A DNA stretch of 64,000 bases from Vibrio campbellii CAIM 519 = NBRC 15631 = ATCC 25920 (GTDB taxonomy: Bacteria; Pseudomonadota; Gammaproteobacteria; Enterobacterales; Vibrionaceae). The stretch covers positions 1-64,000 of the forward strand of contig NZ_CP015865.1 of the NCBI RefSeq assembly GCF_002163755.1, in the 5' to 3' direction. Every line of letters begins with the position of its first letter. Position 1 is the first letter of the stretch. The translations under genes and the position numbers were made by a program. A model generated the notes under the pieces. The model was not told where the DNA came from. It did not search any database and saw only the letters and a program-made list of their open reading frames with translations. Positions 25,685-34,223 of the stretch are shown here, piece by piece.

Positions 25685-26282
25685 CTCTTAAGCCTCTGCG
25701 TTTGATGTAATCTCGTAATGTACTTGGGGCTTCATCAATAAGCTTTGCTGTAGGACGAATCCCAAGCCCCATGCCTAGATATTTTTCAATTTGATCTCTT
25801 TTAGGATCGAGCTTAAGTTTTTCCGCCTTACCTTTAGGTCTACCAAGGGTAACACCGGCTTTTTTTCTTGCAGCTAAAGCTTCTTTAGTTCTCATCGAAA
25901 TGAACTCTCGCTCTATCTCTGCAGCGAGGCCTAGCACCGTTGCGGTGATTTTTGCTTGCATGGAACCATCTAGCTGCATGTTCTGTTTAGCAATGTAGAC
26001 ATCGATGCCCTTGGCCATGCATACCTCAAGCACTTCAAGAACCTGAAGTGTAGAACGTGCAATTCGACTGACCTCCGCGAAGATCAGTTTGTCACCAACC
26101 TCCATTCCATCAATAAGTTCACCTAGTTTACGTTCATGCCACTTCTTTTTGCCTGTAACGACATCTTCGATAAAGCATAAGTTAACTATTCCGACACGAT
26201 TGCAATACTCGTAGATACCGTGTTTCTGGTTTGCTACATCTTGGCTATCTGAAGAAACTCGAAGGTAGGCGTATTGTGGCAT
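25659..26282 (-). CDS. Serine recombinase (resolvase family)
   Basis: The 207-residue protein has the catalytic region AYLRVSSDSQDVANQKHGIY with Ser at ~9-10, then IFAEVSRIARSTLQVLEVLE and AAEIEREFISMRTKEALAAR. GVTLGRPKGKAE links to a C-terminal HTH-like tail (PTAKLIDEAPSTLRDYIKRR). It is distantly related to the recombinase at 24373, with a different linker. Located between the addiction system and the origin, it fits a plasmid multimer resolvase; the resolution site could lie in 26283-26440. Confidence 0.9.
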   Translation of the reverse strand: MPQYAYLRVSSDSQDVANQKHGIYEYCNRVGIVNLCFIEDVVTGKKKWHERKLGELIDGMEVGDKLIFAEVSRIARSTLQVLEVLEVCMAKGIDVYIAKQNMQLDGSMQAKITATVLGLAAEIEREFISMRTKEALAARKKAGVTLGRPKGKAEKLKLDPKRDQIEKYLGMGLGIRPTAKLIDEAPSTLRDYIKRRGLRAITVAESA

Positions 26283-26429
26283 TGATCAAATCCTCATCTA
26301 AATGATGAAGTACTTATAGCAAGCCTTGACCTTATTTTTGATATCGATCACCTAGATTGTGACAGTTAGAAAAGAATAAAAAGAAAGAAATGAAACTGTT
26401 TCTAATGAGGGTAACTGTGTAAATCTCTG

Positions 26430-26885
26430 ATTTTCCAGTTATCCACATTAGCTATAAAGATCTATATCTTCTATTTAAACCTATAAACACTATGAAAACT
26501 ATAAGATCTATAGGTATTGTAAGTTGCTGAATAAAAAGAACTTAATTGCTCTTTATGATCACTATTTAGGTGTATAGATAACACTATTTAGGTGTTAATG
26601 ATCTTTTTTTAGGTCTTAATGATCATCTGCTAGGTGGAAGCCTGACACAATTTAGGTGTTGATGATCGTATTTAAGGTTTATAGATGACATATTTTAGGT
26701 AGCTTACAGGCTAAAATAACGAATATCAGGTGTCTCCGCCCTTTATTCACAGTGATCTTGATTAGGTATCTTCTAATGCGACACATTTTAGGTCTCATAT
26801 TATTAAAAACACCTAAAATGTGTCACCTATTACGATAGAAGACCTGATTTTTGTCAGTAATGGGGTCGTCTCACCTAATATGTGT
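26430..26885. other. Iteron-type replication origin (oriV)
   Basis: A perfect DnaA box, TTATCCACA, lies at 26439-26447. Then come at least six direct iteron-like repeats built on TTTAGGTGTTNATGATC (from ~26573 to ~26700). A perfect 14-bp inverted pair follows, GACACATTTTAGGT (26780-26793) and ACCTAAAATGTGTC (26811-26824), and a final CACCTAATATGTGTCATC at the stop of rep. AT-rich DNA lies between box and iterons. This is the standard layout of an iteron-controlled theta origin read by a Rep_3 initiator. Confidence 0.85.
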
Positions 26886-26888
26886 CAT

Positions 26889-27965
26889 CTAGTAATCAGG
26901 GTTATCACTAATCTCAGATAAGGTATCGATTTTATCTAGGAGCGAGTCAACCTCACTTTGATGGCCATTATTAATTTCTGGTTCTCGGTTTAAGTGTCGC
27001 TTAGAGAGACTTTCTTCTACCTTCAGAGCATGCTGCTCTTTGCCGATATAGCGGTAAGCAATGGCCAACGCTTCAAGCTCGGCCTCTGTCAGCTTTATCT
27101 TGTCTTGTAGGCGTTTTAGCTCTAGCTCTCGAATTGTTTTTAACGCATCGTGTTGGTTTAGCTCTTCTATCGTGCCAAGTTTTATCCAGCGGAACAGGAA
27201 CTTGATACCGGTGATAGTTCGACCTTTTTTAATGACCTCAAAACCCTTCTCCCCATTTTCTCCTTCCAAGAACAGCAGTTCTTTTCTGATTTGAGGGTGT
27301 TCAGTAAGCTCTTTGATGCTCTCTCGAATACAGCGTTTCATGAACACACTGTTATTTTTGAATGAGCTTTTGTCTTTCTTGAGTTTGCCAGCCTCATCGA
27401 GTAGCCCAAAGACCCCTTTTAACTCATCAAGCTTCTGTTGATGCATTTCAAAGCCTTTGTCTTTAAATCGGCTGAGCAATTCATAGAGGCGTTTTGAATA
27501 CTCTTTTTTTACATCAAAGAAATTGCGAGTGTTAATGAGTGCAAAGCCCTGGTTGTACTCGATGTACTCAGATTTGAGCATGTCATTAGGCACCATAGTC
27601 AAGGTGCCATTTTTGTATGCGATGTGTTTGAAAAGCGGACGGTAATCGAATTCAATATCCCCTTTGCCAGTCTCTATTTTTATACCGATTTTTCGGCTCG
27701 CAAGACGATTGGCTACTGGACTTAAATTACTCCCGATATGTTTAGACTCTACACCTAACCACTCAGATAGCTGATGTGACGTGAACTCATAATGAGGGGT
27801 ACTGCGCTCCCAGTCGTTCGCTTTCATGTGTGCGATCATCAATGCAAACATATCCGCTTCTCGAGCAGAGAGATCCTGGCGACTAAATACCAGTTGATGA
27901 CCTTTCTTTATATGTTTCGGTAAGTTATCACTTACGACTGGGTAAAAGTACTCTTCATCACTCAT
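26889..27965 (-). CDS. Rep_3-family plasmid replication initiator
   Basis: The 358-residue protein matches the Rep_3 (RepB/RepE/Pi) initiator family. The first winged helix includes LVFSRQDLSAREADMFALMI and HYEFTSHQLSEWLGVESKHI, and the second includes YNQGFALINTRNFFDVKKEY, SKRLYELLSRFKD and the LDELKGVFGLLDE region. A charged helical tail follows. It would bind the adjacent iterons as monomer to start replication and, as dimer, repress its own gene through the inverted site at 27985-28056. This defines the main replicon of the plasmid backbone. Confidence 0.9.
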   Translation of the reverse strand: MSDEEYFYPVVSDNLPKHIKKGHQLVFSRQDLSAREADMFALMIAHMKANDWERSTPHYEFTSHQLSEWLGVESKHIGSNLSPVANRLASRKIGIKIETGKGDIEFDYRPLFKHIAYKNGTLTMVPNDMLKSEYIEYNQGFALINTRNFFDVKKEYSKRLYELLSRFKDKGFEMHQQKLDELKGVFGLLDEAGKLKKDKSSFKNNSVFMKRCIRESIKELTEHPQIRKELLFLEGENGEKGFEVIKKGRTITGIKFLFRWIKLGTIEELNQHDALKTIRELELKRLQDKIKLTEAELEALAIAYRYIGKEQHALKVEESLSKRHLNREPEINNGHQSEVDSLLDKIDTLSEISDNPDY

Positions 27966-27984
27966 ACCGCGTTTCCTTTAAGTA

Positions 27985-28056
27985 ACATAATCTAGGTAAT
28001 TATGACATATTTTAGGTGTAGTTAAAGTCTGATCACCTAAATGTTGTCATTTATGC
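27985..28056. promoter_or_regulatory. Rep operator: inverted iteron-like sequences
   Basis: ATGACATATTTTAGGTG and its imperfect mirror CACCTAAATGTTGTCAT lie just upstream of the rep start, separated by ~15 bases. The half sites match the origin iterons, so this is the expected dimer-binding autoregulatory operator. Confidence 0.75.
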
Positions 28057-28889
28057 GATATGTAATTGATATGATCATCATATTTAAAGATCAACACCCC
28101 GATCGGATAGTCCTTTTCAAGCCTGTAGCACGCTCAAATCTCGTTATACCTTCTTGCGTTTGAATTTTTAGAAGGATTGCTAACGAGAAGTTTAAAGCTG
28201 AGGAACTTACTCTCTCTGTCGTTGCAGATGAAAAACGCCAGCGACGTGAAATAAGTGGGAGGGAATCAAGCTTGCTTGGTTACAAAAAGAGTAAGTGACA
28301 ACGTGGTATCGTCTACGGGGGACGTGATTGATCAATGGTGTGGTATGAACAATCAATAAACAGGTTTTATGGTGATACGCCTGTCTGTTAGGTTGGTTAA
28401 GTCGTTACACAAACCAGAACAGGAAAAGGGAGAGAGTAACGCCTCGACCTGCAGCGGTGTGGCGAGCCGTATGACTAGGCCCAGCCCTAAATAATCTGTC
28501 ACAGAAAGTGCGCACCTGATAAAACATCACGAAGAAAAACCAACATACTATTTATCTTTGATGGAAAGCAGGGTTGATGTTAACGCTTTAACATCAACCC
28601 TGCCCCGTCATAGACCCTTTGTGCGCGAAAAATACGGTCGTTAATGTCACTCACCCTACACCGCTATTCGTCGTGATGTTCTGTAATCGATTGTTTACCC
28701 CTTACCTTCGACTAAAAATTTTCAGCACTGCGCGAATTTAACAGCGGAGCCTTGCCCCCCTACCCCCATCTAAACTGGATTACTTTTGAGACGATAAACA
28801 ACGCAGTTACATTTTCATTATGGGTCGCACGCAAGCTATTTGCTTACTCTTTAATTGTTTTGATGAGTTCGTATTCTGTCGGAGTAAGG
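28057..28889. other. Intergenic region upstream of rep, containing a perfect hairpin
   Basis: About 830 bases without a supported gene. A short plus-strand frame near 28170-28300 (KFKAEELTLSVVADEKRQRR type) could be a degraded gene. The most notable structure is the 16-bp perfect hairpin at 28568-28603. Confidence 0.35.
28568..28603. repeat. Perfect 16-bp hairpin, 4-base loop
   Basis: GCAGGGTTGATGTTAA (28568-28583), loop CGCT, then TTAACATCAACCCTGC (28588-28603). No T run follows on either strand, so it is not a typical terminator. It could be a single-strand initiation, packaging or nicking structure, or a binding site. Confidence 0.75.
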
Positions 28890-28899
28890 ATGGAGCACA

Positions 28900-29067
28900 A
28901 TGCGATTTTTGAAACTAAGAACCGATCACAATCGAGTACGCCGAGACGGTACGCGCTACGTAACTCCGCTTATTGTGGACTCACCGCGTCGCTTTGCGCC
29001 GAGCCGTGATCGTAAAGAAACCAGCTTGCGTCGGAAAAAAATGTCAATTAATCACAGGCGCGCATGA
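28900..29067 (+). CDS. Small basic protein, 55 residues
   Basis: An ATG at 28900 with GGAG 5 bases upstream opens a very basic 55-residue frame, MRFLKLRTDHNRVRRDGTRY, then VTPLIVDSPRRFAPSRDR. A competing frame in another phase (28890-29009) shares the ribosome site; the basic frame looks more protein-like. It might bind nucleic acid. It overlaps the start of the ATPase gene. I do not recognise a family. Confidence 0.35.
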   Translation: MRFLKLRTDHNRVRRDGTRYVTPLIVDSPRRFAPSRDRKETSLRRKKMSINHRRA

Positions 29068-29623
29068 TTCGGGGAAGAGCCGTTGGCTCACGCGCCTGAA
29101 AGATAATCGACACGAAATCTGGGGAAAAAAACCGCAGCCTGTTTTGCTTGAGGGGCTGATGCCACTCTCAAGTTGGGTGGAAGTGAAAGGGATAGACAAG
29201 TGGTACCAAGAGAGGCAAGAAGAGGGGGTAATTTACACTCCATGGAGCAGGCTCAACTTACAGCTCAAGGCCGACCTATTGGCTGACTATTTAATGGAAA
29301 CCCAATCCTTACTCTTTATCGACGATGCGCACAAGTTAACAGGGCGCAAAGCACAAATCGCACGTAAGTGCCTGATGTCTGCCAAGCTGTGGCTGATGAC
29401 GTGCAGCGAAGAAGGACGCCTTCCCCCTTCTATTCGTCCGATTGTCGAACGGCGCGAACCCCAGCGTATCAACTTAGAAAGTGACGTGAGTTACGACACG
29501 ACCAAAGCGCTGGTTTGGTTTATGGTTGCGCTATGCGTGGTTGCTGGCGCTTGGGAAGCGGGCGCTGTGATTGGCGGATTACAAATGCTTGGTAGCGGAC
29601 GGAGGTCGACGCGTGCAGATTAA
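29006..29623 (+). CDS. P-loop ATPase with C-terminal membrane segment
   Basis: The likely start is the GTG at 29006 (MIVKKPACVGKKCQLITGAH), since the frame upstream is not conserved-looking. The ~205-residue protein has a Walker A motif GAHDSGKS and a Walker B motif SLLFIDDAH, then SAKLWLMTCSEEGRLPPSIR, and ends in a membrane helix (ALVWFMVALCVVAGAWEAGA). Its family is unclear. Zot-like and TniB-like ATPases were considered. It overlaps the next gene by 11 bases, so the module is an operon. Confidence 0.6.
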   Translation: MIVKKPACVGKKCQLITGAHDSGKSRWLTRLKDNRHEIWGKKPQPVLLEGLMPLSSWVEVKGIDKWYQERQEEGVIYTPWSRLNLQLKADLLADYLMETQSLLFIDDAHKLTGRKAQIARKCLMSAKLWLMTCSEEGRLPPSIRPIVERREPQRINLESDVSYDTTKALVWFMVALCVVAGAWEAGAVIGGLQMLGSGRRSTRAD

Positions 29624-30362
29624 GTATCACCTTTTAATGCTGTGTCCCCTGCTCTACTCAGCGGCTTATGCCAATGATTGGGGCATTGCGACACCATGGG
29701 ATGAACCCACAGCACAACCTCCAGAGATAAAGCCATTCGAATTGCCAACATTGAAGGGGGATGCACCCCACTACAACACCCCTACTCCTGCGTTAAAACC
29801 TGCACCTAAGATTGACCCAGATGCTATCTTTCAGACCGTACTCAACTGTTACCCAGAAAAGAGCAAATTCAAACTCGACTTAAACCTGGTAGCAGGAATG
29901 CGGACCAACTTAGATGAATACAACAGCGATGATTGGCCGGAGATCTCAGAACACTATGTCGGGATAGTGGGAAAAATGCCGCTCTACTCTACTACAGAGC
30001 AATCTCGCGAGAGGCAATGGGAATATCAGCGTCGAACTGCTACTGCCACATCAGTCGCCTCCTTCACCCAAGCATTGGCTGACAGAAACTACGCTTATCG
30101 ATTGATGGGACTCTACCTATCACTTGAAGCTCGTTCACAGCAGCGGGTCGCCCAAGGTGTGGCGAACGTGAATGAACAAGTAGCTTTACTTGAAAAGGTC
30201 GCCAGTTCGCATCGAGACGTTTTAGCCCATGAAGCGAAAATCGTAGAGCACCGATTGGCTTTAGTTGCGCTGTGTGAGAGTTCCTACAGCGACAGCGTGA
30301 ATCTGTATTTGCAAAAGCTGGCCTATCTCCCACCTCATGCAAAGCCGAAGGTTGCTCAATGA
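29613..30362 (+). CDS. Exported helical protein of unknown function
   Basis: Start at the GTG at 29613, which follows GGAGGTCGACGC. This gives a ~249-residue protein with a signal peptide (MQIKYHLLMLCPLLYSAAYA). The mature part has a Pro-rich stretch (~25-70), then long helices with coiled-coil character (VASFTQALADRNYAYRLMGL and QGVANVNEQVALLEKVASSH), somewhat like the helical barrel of periplasmic adaptor or TolC-type proteins, but far too short for TolC. It overlaps the ATPase upstream and the hydrolase downstream (ATGA). Confidence 0.55.
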   Translation: MQIKYHLLMLCPLLYSAAYANDWGIATPWDEPTAQPPEIKPFELPTLKGDAPHYNTPTPALKPAPKIDPDAIFQTVLNCYPEKSKFKLDLNLVAGMRTNLDEYNSDDWPEISEHYVGIVGKMPLYSTTEQSRERQWEYQRRTATATSVASFTQALADRNYAYRLMGLYLSLEARSQQRVAQGVANVNEQVALLEKVASSHRDVLAHEAKIVEHRLALVALCESSYSDSVNLYLQKLAYLPPHAKPKVAQ

Positions 30363-30876
30363 AGTGGCTAAACCATGGACTGATTGCAGGCGCCATTTGT
30401 GCAGTTGTCTCCCCTCCTAATGTGCCTATTTGTGTTGCCGGCGCGACGGCACCCGACTGGATGGAGTTTGTGGCTAAAGGGCTAGGACGCAACATTAAAC
30501 ATCGCGGACCAACGCACATCTTTACCCACTGGTTGATCGTCGCCCTAGTCTTTACTTTGGTTTGGGATTACCAAGGTATTGGGATGGCCTTTGCCTGGGG
30601 AGGCGTCAGCCACATACTCACCGACGCAATGACCGTATCGGGGGGGCCTTTTTCCCCTACAGTGACAGACGCTTTCATTTATTTGGTGGGCGGTTTAGAA
30701 CCGGTGACCCGGTGGAATACGCCATCTCTGCTGGCGTAGTGATAGTTTGTATTGGCCTTTCTCATATTACAGGGGGACAGGGCTTTGCACCGTTCTTTTA
30801 CGATTGGGCTGGCATGTATGAGCAAGGTTTAATTGACGCTTTAGAGTGGAAGACCAACCGATTCAGGTTGATTTAA
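30359..30876 (+). pseudogene. YdjM/DUF457-type membrane metal-dependent hydrolase, apparently frameshifted
   Basis: The first frame (30359-30739) encodes MKWLNHGLIAGAICAVVSPP, HRGPTHIFTHWLIVALVFTL and GGVSHILTDAMTVSG, the His/Asp pattern of the YdjM (PF04307) family of inner-membrane hydrolases. The frame then ends early (GLEPVTRWNTPSLLA). The natural continuation, DPVEYAISAGVVIVCIGLSH to DALEWKTNRFRLI, is read in another frame to 30876. An 11-base insertion at ~30694-30704, flanked by CGGT repeats, accounts for the shift. The fragment copy at 35486 lacks those 11 bases and reads straight across (FIYLVGGDPVEYA). The gene is either broken or makes a shorter 126-residue protein. Confidence 0.65.
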
Positions 30877-30975
30877 ACGTTCGGATTCTGTCAATGCTCA
30901 GGCTGGGCATTGACAAGTTTAGGAGACGCAGTTTCCTTGTGTGGATGTGGCGGCTCTAACAAGGTTCTGTCCCAA
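30877..30975 (+). repeat. Hydrolase downstream hairpin and junction motif, copy 1
   Basis: TGTCAATGC and GCATTGACA form a stem (30889-30914). After GGAGACGCAGTTTCCTTG comes CTCTAACAAGGTTCTGTCCC. The same order is found at 35682-35785 and, more decayed, at 33780-33880. The motif at the right end marks the border to the LysE/MocR module. Confidence 0.6.
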
Positions 30976-31048
30976 AGTGCGTTACAGTTCGAAATTCGAA
31001 TTTAGATAGTCAAGACTTTTAGACATACAAAATTCTAATCTTTGTTAT

Positions 31049-31657
31049 TCAGATAGAGTGCTCCAACACCGGCAACAATGATATAAGCGTTATCGCTGCT
31101 AGGCTGATATTGAACAGGCGTTGTTTTAGTACAGTATCGAGATAAATTCGGATTTTTTCACCAAACCAGACCCAAACTATATTCGCCAACAACCCGAATG
31201 TCGTAAACACGACGGTAATCAATGCCACAGAGAACCAATAGCTAGAGGGAAGGCTATAGCTTGTGACCAAAGCAAGTGATGCCATCCAAGCCTTCATATT
31301 TCCCAGTTGAAATAACGTAGCCTGAGTCATACTGATTGGCTTGTTCTTTGTGGATTTGCCCGACAAAGGGTTGGTACACAACAGCTTTATCATTAACCAG
31401 AGCATGTAAGCTACACCGACGTATTTTATTGATAGATACCAGTTTGGATGAGTCTGAAAAGCGACACCGACACCACACGCACAAAGTAGGATTAATCCAA
31501 TAACACCAATACGGATACCAATCAGGTGTCGCCATGATTCTCGGACACCAAATTGTGCCCCTGAGTTGGCGAGCAATAAGTTATTTGGTCCCGGTGTTAT
31601 AGCCGTTACAAACGCGAATAAACTCATGGCTGGCAATAAGTCCCATAATGTCGTCAT
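31049..31657 (-). CDS. LysE/RhtB-family amino-acid exporter
   Basis: Start at the ATG at 31657 (MTTLWDLLPAMSLF), with AGGAAAGGAA upstream; the TTG five codons earlier is not needed. The ~202-residue inner-membrane protein has the LysE signature near the N-terminus (FVTAITPGPNNLLLANSGAQ) and five to six hydrophobic helices. It would export an amino acid or homoserine-lactone-like solute by proton motive force. It is divergent from the MocR-type regulator, the common pairing for this exporter. Confidence 0.85.
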   Translation of the reverse strand: MTTLWDLLPAMSLFAFVTAITPGPNNLLLANSGAQFGVRESWRHLIGIRIGVIGLILLCACGVGVAFQTHPNWYLSIKYVGVAYMLWLMIKLLCTNPLSGKSTKNKPISMTQATLFQLGNMKAWMASLALVTSYSLPSSYWFSVALITVVFTTFGLLANIVWVWFGEKIRIYLDTVLKQRLFNISLAAITLISLLPVLEHSI

Positions 31658-31818
31658 TTCCTTTCCTCTCAAATAAGTGTGAACGAGTTGAGAATAAAGG
31701 GGGAAAATGAGAAAGATCTACAGTTAATGCGTCATGGTGACAATTCTTTGATTTCATTTTCGTCAGGCCTTATTTATCCTGAATACCAGAATTAATTGCA
31801 CCCCTTTGGAGAGAGACA

Positions 31819-33177
31819 ATGTTGGTCCCTGATATATCTGGTCGCTCCGGACCTAAGTTTATGGCACTGGCTGATGCGATTGCTGAGGTGATAGAAAGTG
31901 GAGAACTCGAACCGGATACTAAATTACCCCCTCAGCGGATTTTATCTTATCGGTTGAGTGTGACGGTTGGAACGGTGACAAGGGCTTATCAGGAGCTTGA
32001 GCGAAGGGGGTTAACGGAGCCAAAAGTAGGAAGCGGCACTTATGTTCGGAACAGAGAAACTGAACTGAACCACTTTTATCATCCGGTATTGGAAGAAAAA
32101 GGCATTGACCTGGCGCGCTGCCGACCTTTGTTATTGTCACAACCTAAATTTCTTGCTAGCGCGTTGAAAGAGTTATCTCACGAAGAAATTGCGCAGGCAG
32201 CGGTACTGGATTACTACTCCGCTGATGGCATTCATGGTCATAACGAGACTCTTCGACAATGGCTGATGACCAAATTCAATATCAATGTTGATGCCCGGCG
32301 TTTAGTGTGGACACATGGAGGCCAGCACGGAATATCGTTGATTATTCAATCGCTAAGCCGTCCCAATGATACCATTCTTGCCGAAGGGCTGTGTTATCCG
32401 GAATTTATCTATGCATGTCAGCAATCCGAACGAAAGCTAGTGCCTGTAAAGGTCGATGAACATGGATTAGATCCAGAAGATCTGGCTTTGCACTGTAAGA
32501 GACATCGGCCCAAACTACTTTACCTGACTCCGGGAATACAAAATCCGACTGGCGCCCAGTTGACGGATAGCCGAAGACTGAAAATTATTGAGATATGCCG
32601 TCGTTACAATGTGCTAATTATTGAGGACGATGTACTCTACTGCCCGCCGTCTCATCGAAAGAGCCCTTTAGTGGCTATCGCTCCAGACATTACCTTATAC
32701 GTGGGTAGTTTTTCTAAGTACTTCGCGGGTGGATTGCGACTGGGATTTATCATGTTGCCATTATCCTTCAAGGATTTATTACAACGTGCTCTAAGAGCCA
32801 GTTGTATGTATGTTAGCCCTTTGATCATCGATCTGGTATGTCGTTGGCTAAATAGTGGAGCTATGCAGGCAGTAGATGAAGAGATCGCCATGGAGCTCAG
32901 TGCTCGTCATCGGATCTGGAAGACAGTATTTCCCGAAATCCAGATCGGCGTTCCTGGCTACAATGTGTGGCTACCTTTGCCTGAGCCGTTAACAGGGTAT
33001 CATTTTAACCAATCGTTGCTGAAACATGGGGTCAGAGTGAGAGAAGCGGAAATGTTTACTGTAGGTCGGTATCAAGTGCCGGCAGCAGTGAGGATATCAC
33101 TGGCAGGTCCATTAAGCCGCCCACAATTACAATCAGCTCTAGATATCGTCAGAGACCAAATCACAAGGCTCACTTAA
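31819..33177 (+). CDS. MocR/PdxR-type regulator (GntR HTH fused to PLP aminotransferase domain)
   Basis: The 452-residue protein has an N-terminal GntR winged helix (~10-80: LPPQRILSYRLSVTVGTVTR, GLTEPKVGSGTYV) and an aminotransferase-like domain (~110-450). The pyridoxal-binding lysine lies in LYVGSFSKYFAGGLRLGFIM. Upstream motifs are WTHGGQHGISLIIQSLSRPN and YLTPGIQNPTGAQLTDSRRL. MocR proteins sense an amino acid or PLP and control a divergent gene; here that is the LysE exporter 161 bases away. Confidence 0.9.
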   Translation: MLVPDISGRSGPKFMALADAIAEVIESGELEPDTKLPPQRILSYRLSVTVGTVTRAYQELERRGLTEPKVGSGTYVRNRETELNHFYHPVLEEKGIDLARCRPLLLSQPKFLASALKELSHEEIAQAAVLDYYSADGIHGHNETLRQWLMTKFNINVDARRLVWTHGGQHGISLIIQSLSRPNDTILAEGLCYPEFIYACQQSERKLVPVKVDEHGLDPEDLALHCKRHRPKLLYLTPGIQNPTGAQLTDSRRLKIIEICRRYNVLIIEDDVLYCPPSHRKSPLVAIAPDITLYVGSFSKYFAGGLRLGFIMLPLSFKDLLQRALRASCMYVSPLIIDLVCRWLNSGAMQAVDEEIAMELSARHRIWKTVFPEIQIGVPGYNVWLPLPEPLTGYHFNQSLLKHGVRVREAEMFTVGRYQVPAAVRISLAGPLSRPQLQSALDIVRDQITRLT

Positions 33178-33348
33178 ACTTCATAGATCATATTGAATAC
33201 TCACTACCTGACTAAGCACCAGTATTTAGTTGGATATAAGTAATGGCCTTAGTGGGTTAAAAGTATAGATATGCTTAAATTGGGCGAACGCCTGAAAAGG
33301 CTATTTAGGCACTCTCTAGTTTTGAGTCAGTAGACTCTCGCTAAATCA

Positions 33349-33556
33349 CAATTGTCCAAAAGCTTCCCACAAGTTGGATAACAGCCCGCTATCCAATTTA
33401 CTAGTGATGCTATAAAAGACTATTTCTCTTCTAGAACCTTAGCGATAGCTGAATCCAATTTTTCTTGCATTTCTTTAAGCAAGTGCTCGCACTCGTAAGA
33501 GAATTTCGGCCCTTCACGCGTTTGAGTACAACCATGCCTTTGCTATCGAATTGGGC
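33349..33556 (-). pseudogene. Duplicate of the parB 3' end and its downstream hairpin
   Basis: Bases 33349-33556 match 38135-38346, the last ~140 bases of parB plus the hairpin behind it: AGTTGGATAACAGCCCGCTA, TCTTGCATTTCTTTAAG, GAATTTCGGCCCTTCACGCG, TTTGCTATCGAATTGGGCGA. Homology starts precisely at TTGTCCAAAAG. The right end is fused to the hydrolase tail. The coding frame is disrupted (TACAACCATG instead of GGCAAACATG). A second, shorter fragment lies at 35375. Confidence 0.75.
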
Positions 33557-33880
33557 GAGGGGAGTTACAGACGCTTTCATTTATTTGGTGGGCGGTTTAG
33601 AACCGGTGACCCAGTGGAATACGCAATCTCTGCTGGCGTAGTGATAGTCTGTATTGGCCTTTCTCATATTACAGGCGGACAAGGCTTTGCGCCGTTCTTT
33701 TACGATTGGGCTGGCATGTATGAGCAAGGTTTAATTGACGCCTTAGAGTGGGAGACCAACCGATTTAGGTTGATTTAAATGACCTGCAGAATGTCATTAT
33801 TCAGGCTGAATATTGACAAGTTTACGAGGAGTAGCTTCCTCCTGCGGATGTGGTGGTTCTGACAAGCTACTGCCCCGTTA
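33557..33880 (+). pseudogene. Duplicate of the hydrolase 3' end, copy 2
   Basis: From GTTACAGACGCTTTCATTTA to the stop at 33777 the sequence repeats 30661-30876 with few changes and retains the 11-base insertion. It encodes DPVEYAISAGVVIVCIGLSH and DALEWETNRFRLI without the N-terminal half. The downstream hairpin and junction motif are more diverged than in the other copies, so this is the older duplicate. Confidence 0.75.
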
Positions 33881-34223
33881 TTTGTTTCGCCAAAAAGTCG
33901 ACAATCACAGTCGAGTCGTTTTTATCCTAATAGAACTAATCTGACAAACAAAACTTACAAAGAACTTAAACGAGTACCAGAGTGTAATGCTTAGTGTTAA
34001 ACAAATATGTGATTTTAGGACAAAAAACGCGCTGGAAGCATTGTAAGCTTACAAGGTGATTGCCTTGTAAAGTATCGACAATCTTCGCTAAGAGCGCATG
34101 AGGGGCACTGGTGGCTGTGTTGATAGCTAAATCGTTAGCTGAACATGATAGGAATAATAAATACCTTTAATCTGTCTGCTTAAAAACTTATATTTGTTTT
34201 AATTTTATAAATGGGGCTTATCT
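33881..34223. other. Intergenic region upstream of the Sel1 gene
   Basis: About 340 bases without a gene. It holds the promoter region of the Sel1 gene and an imperfect repeat GATAGCTAAATCGTTAGCTG near 34120. Nothing else is recognised. Confidence 0.3.

Noticed and set aside
29006..29623. Zot-like filamentous phage assembly ATPase
   Set aside because: The Walker A motif and membrane helix suggested Zot, but no phage coat, pIII or replication genes are near and the helix is at the very C-terminus.
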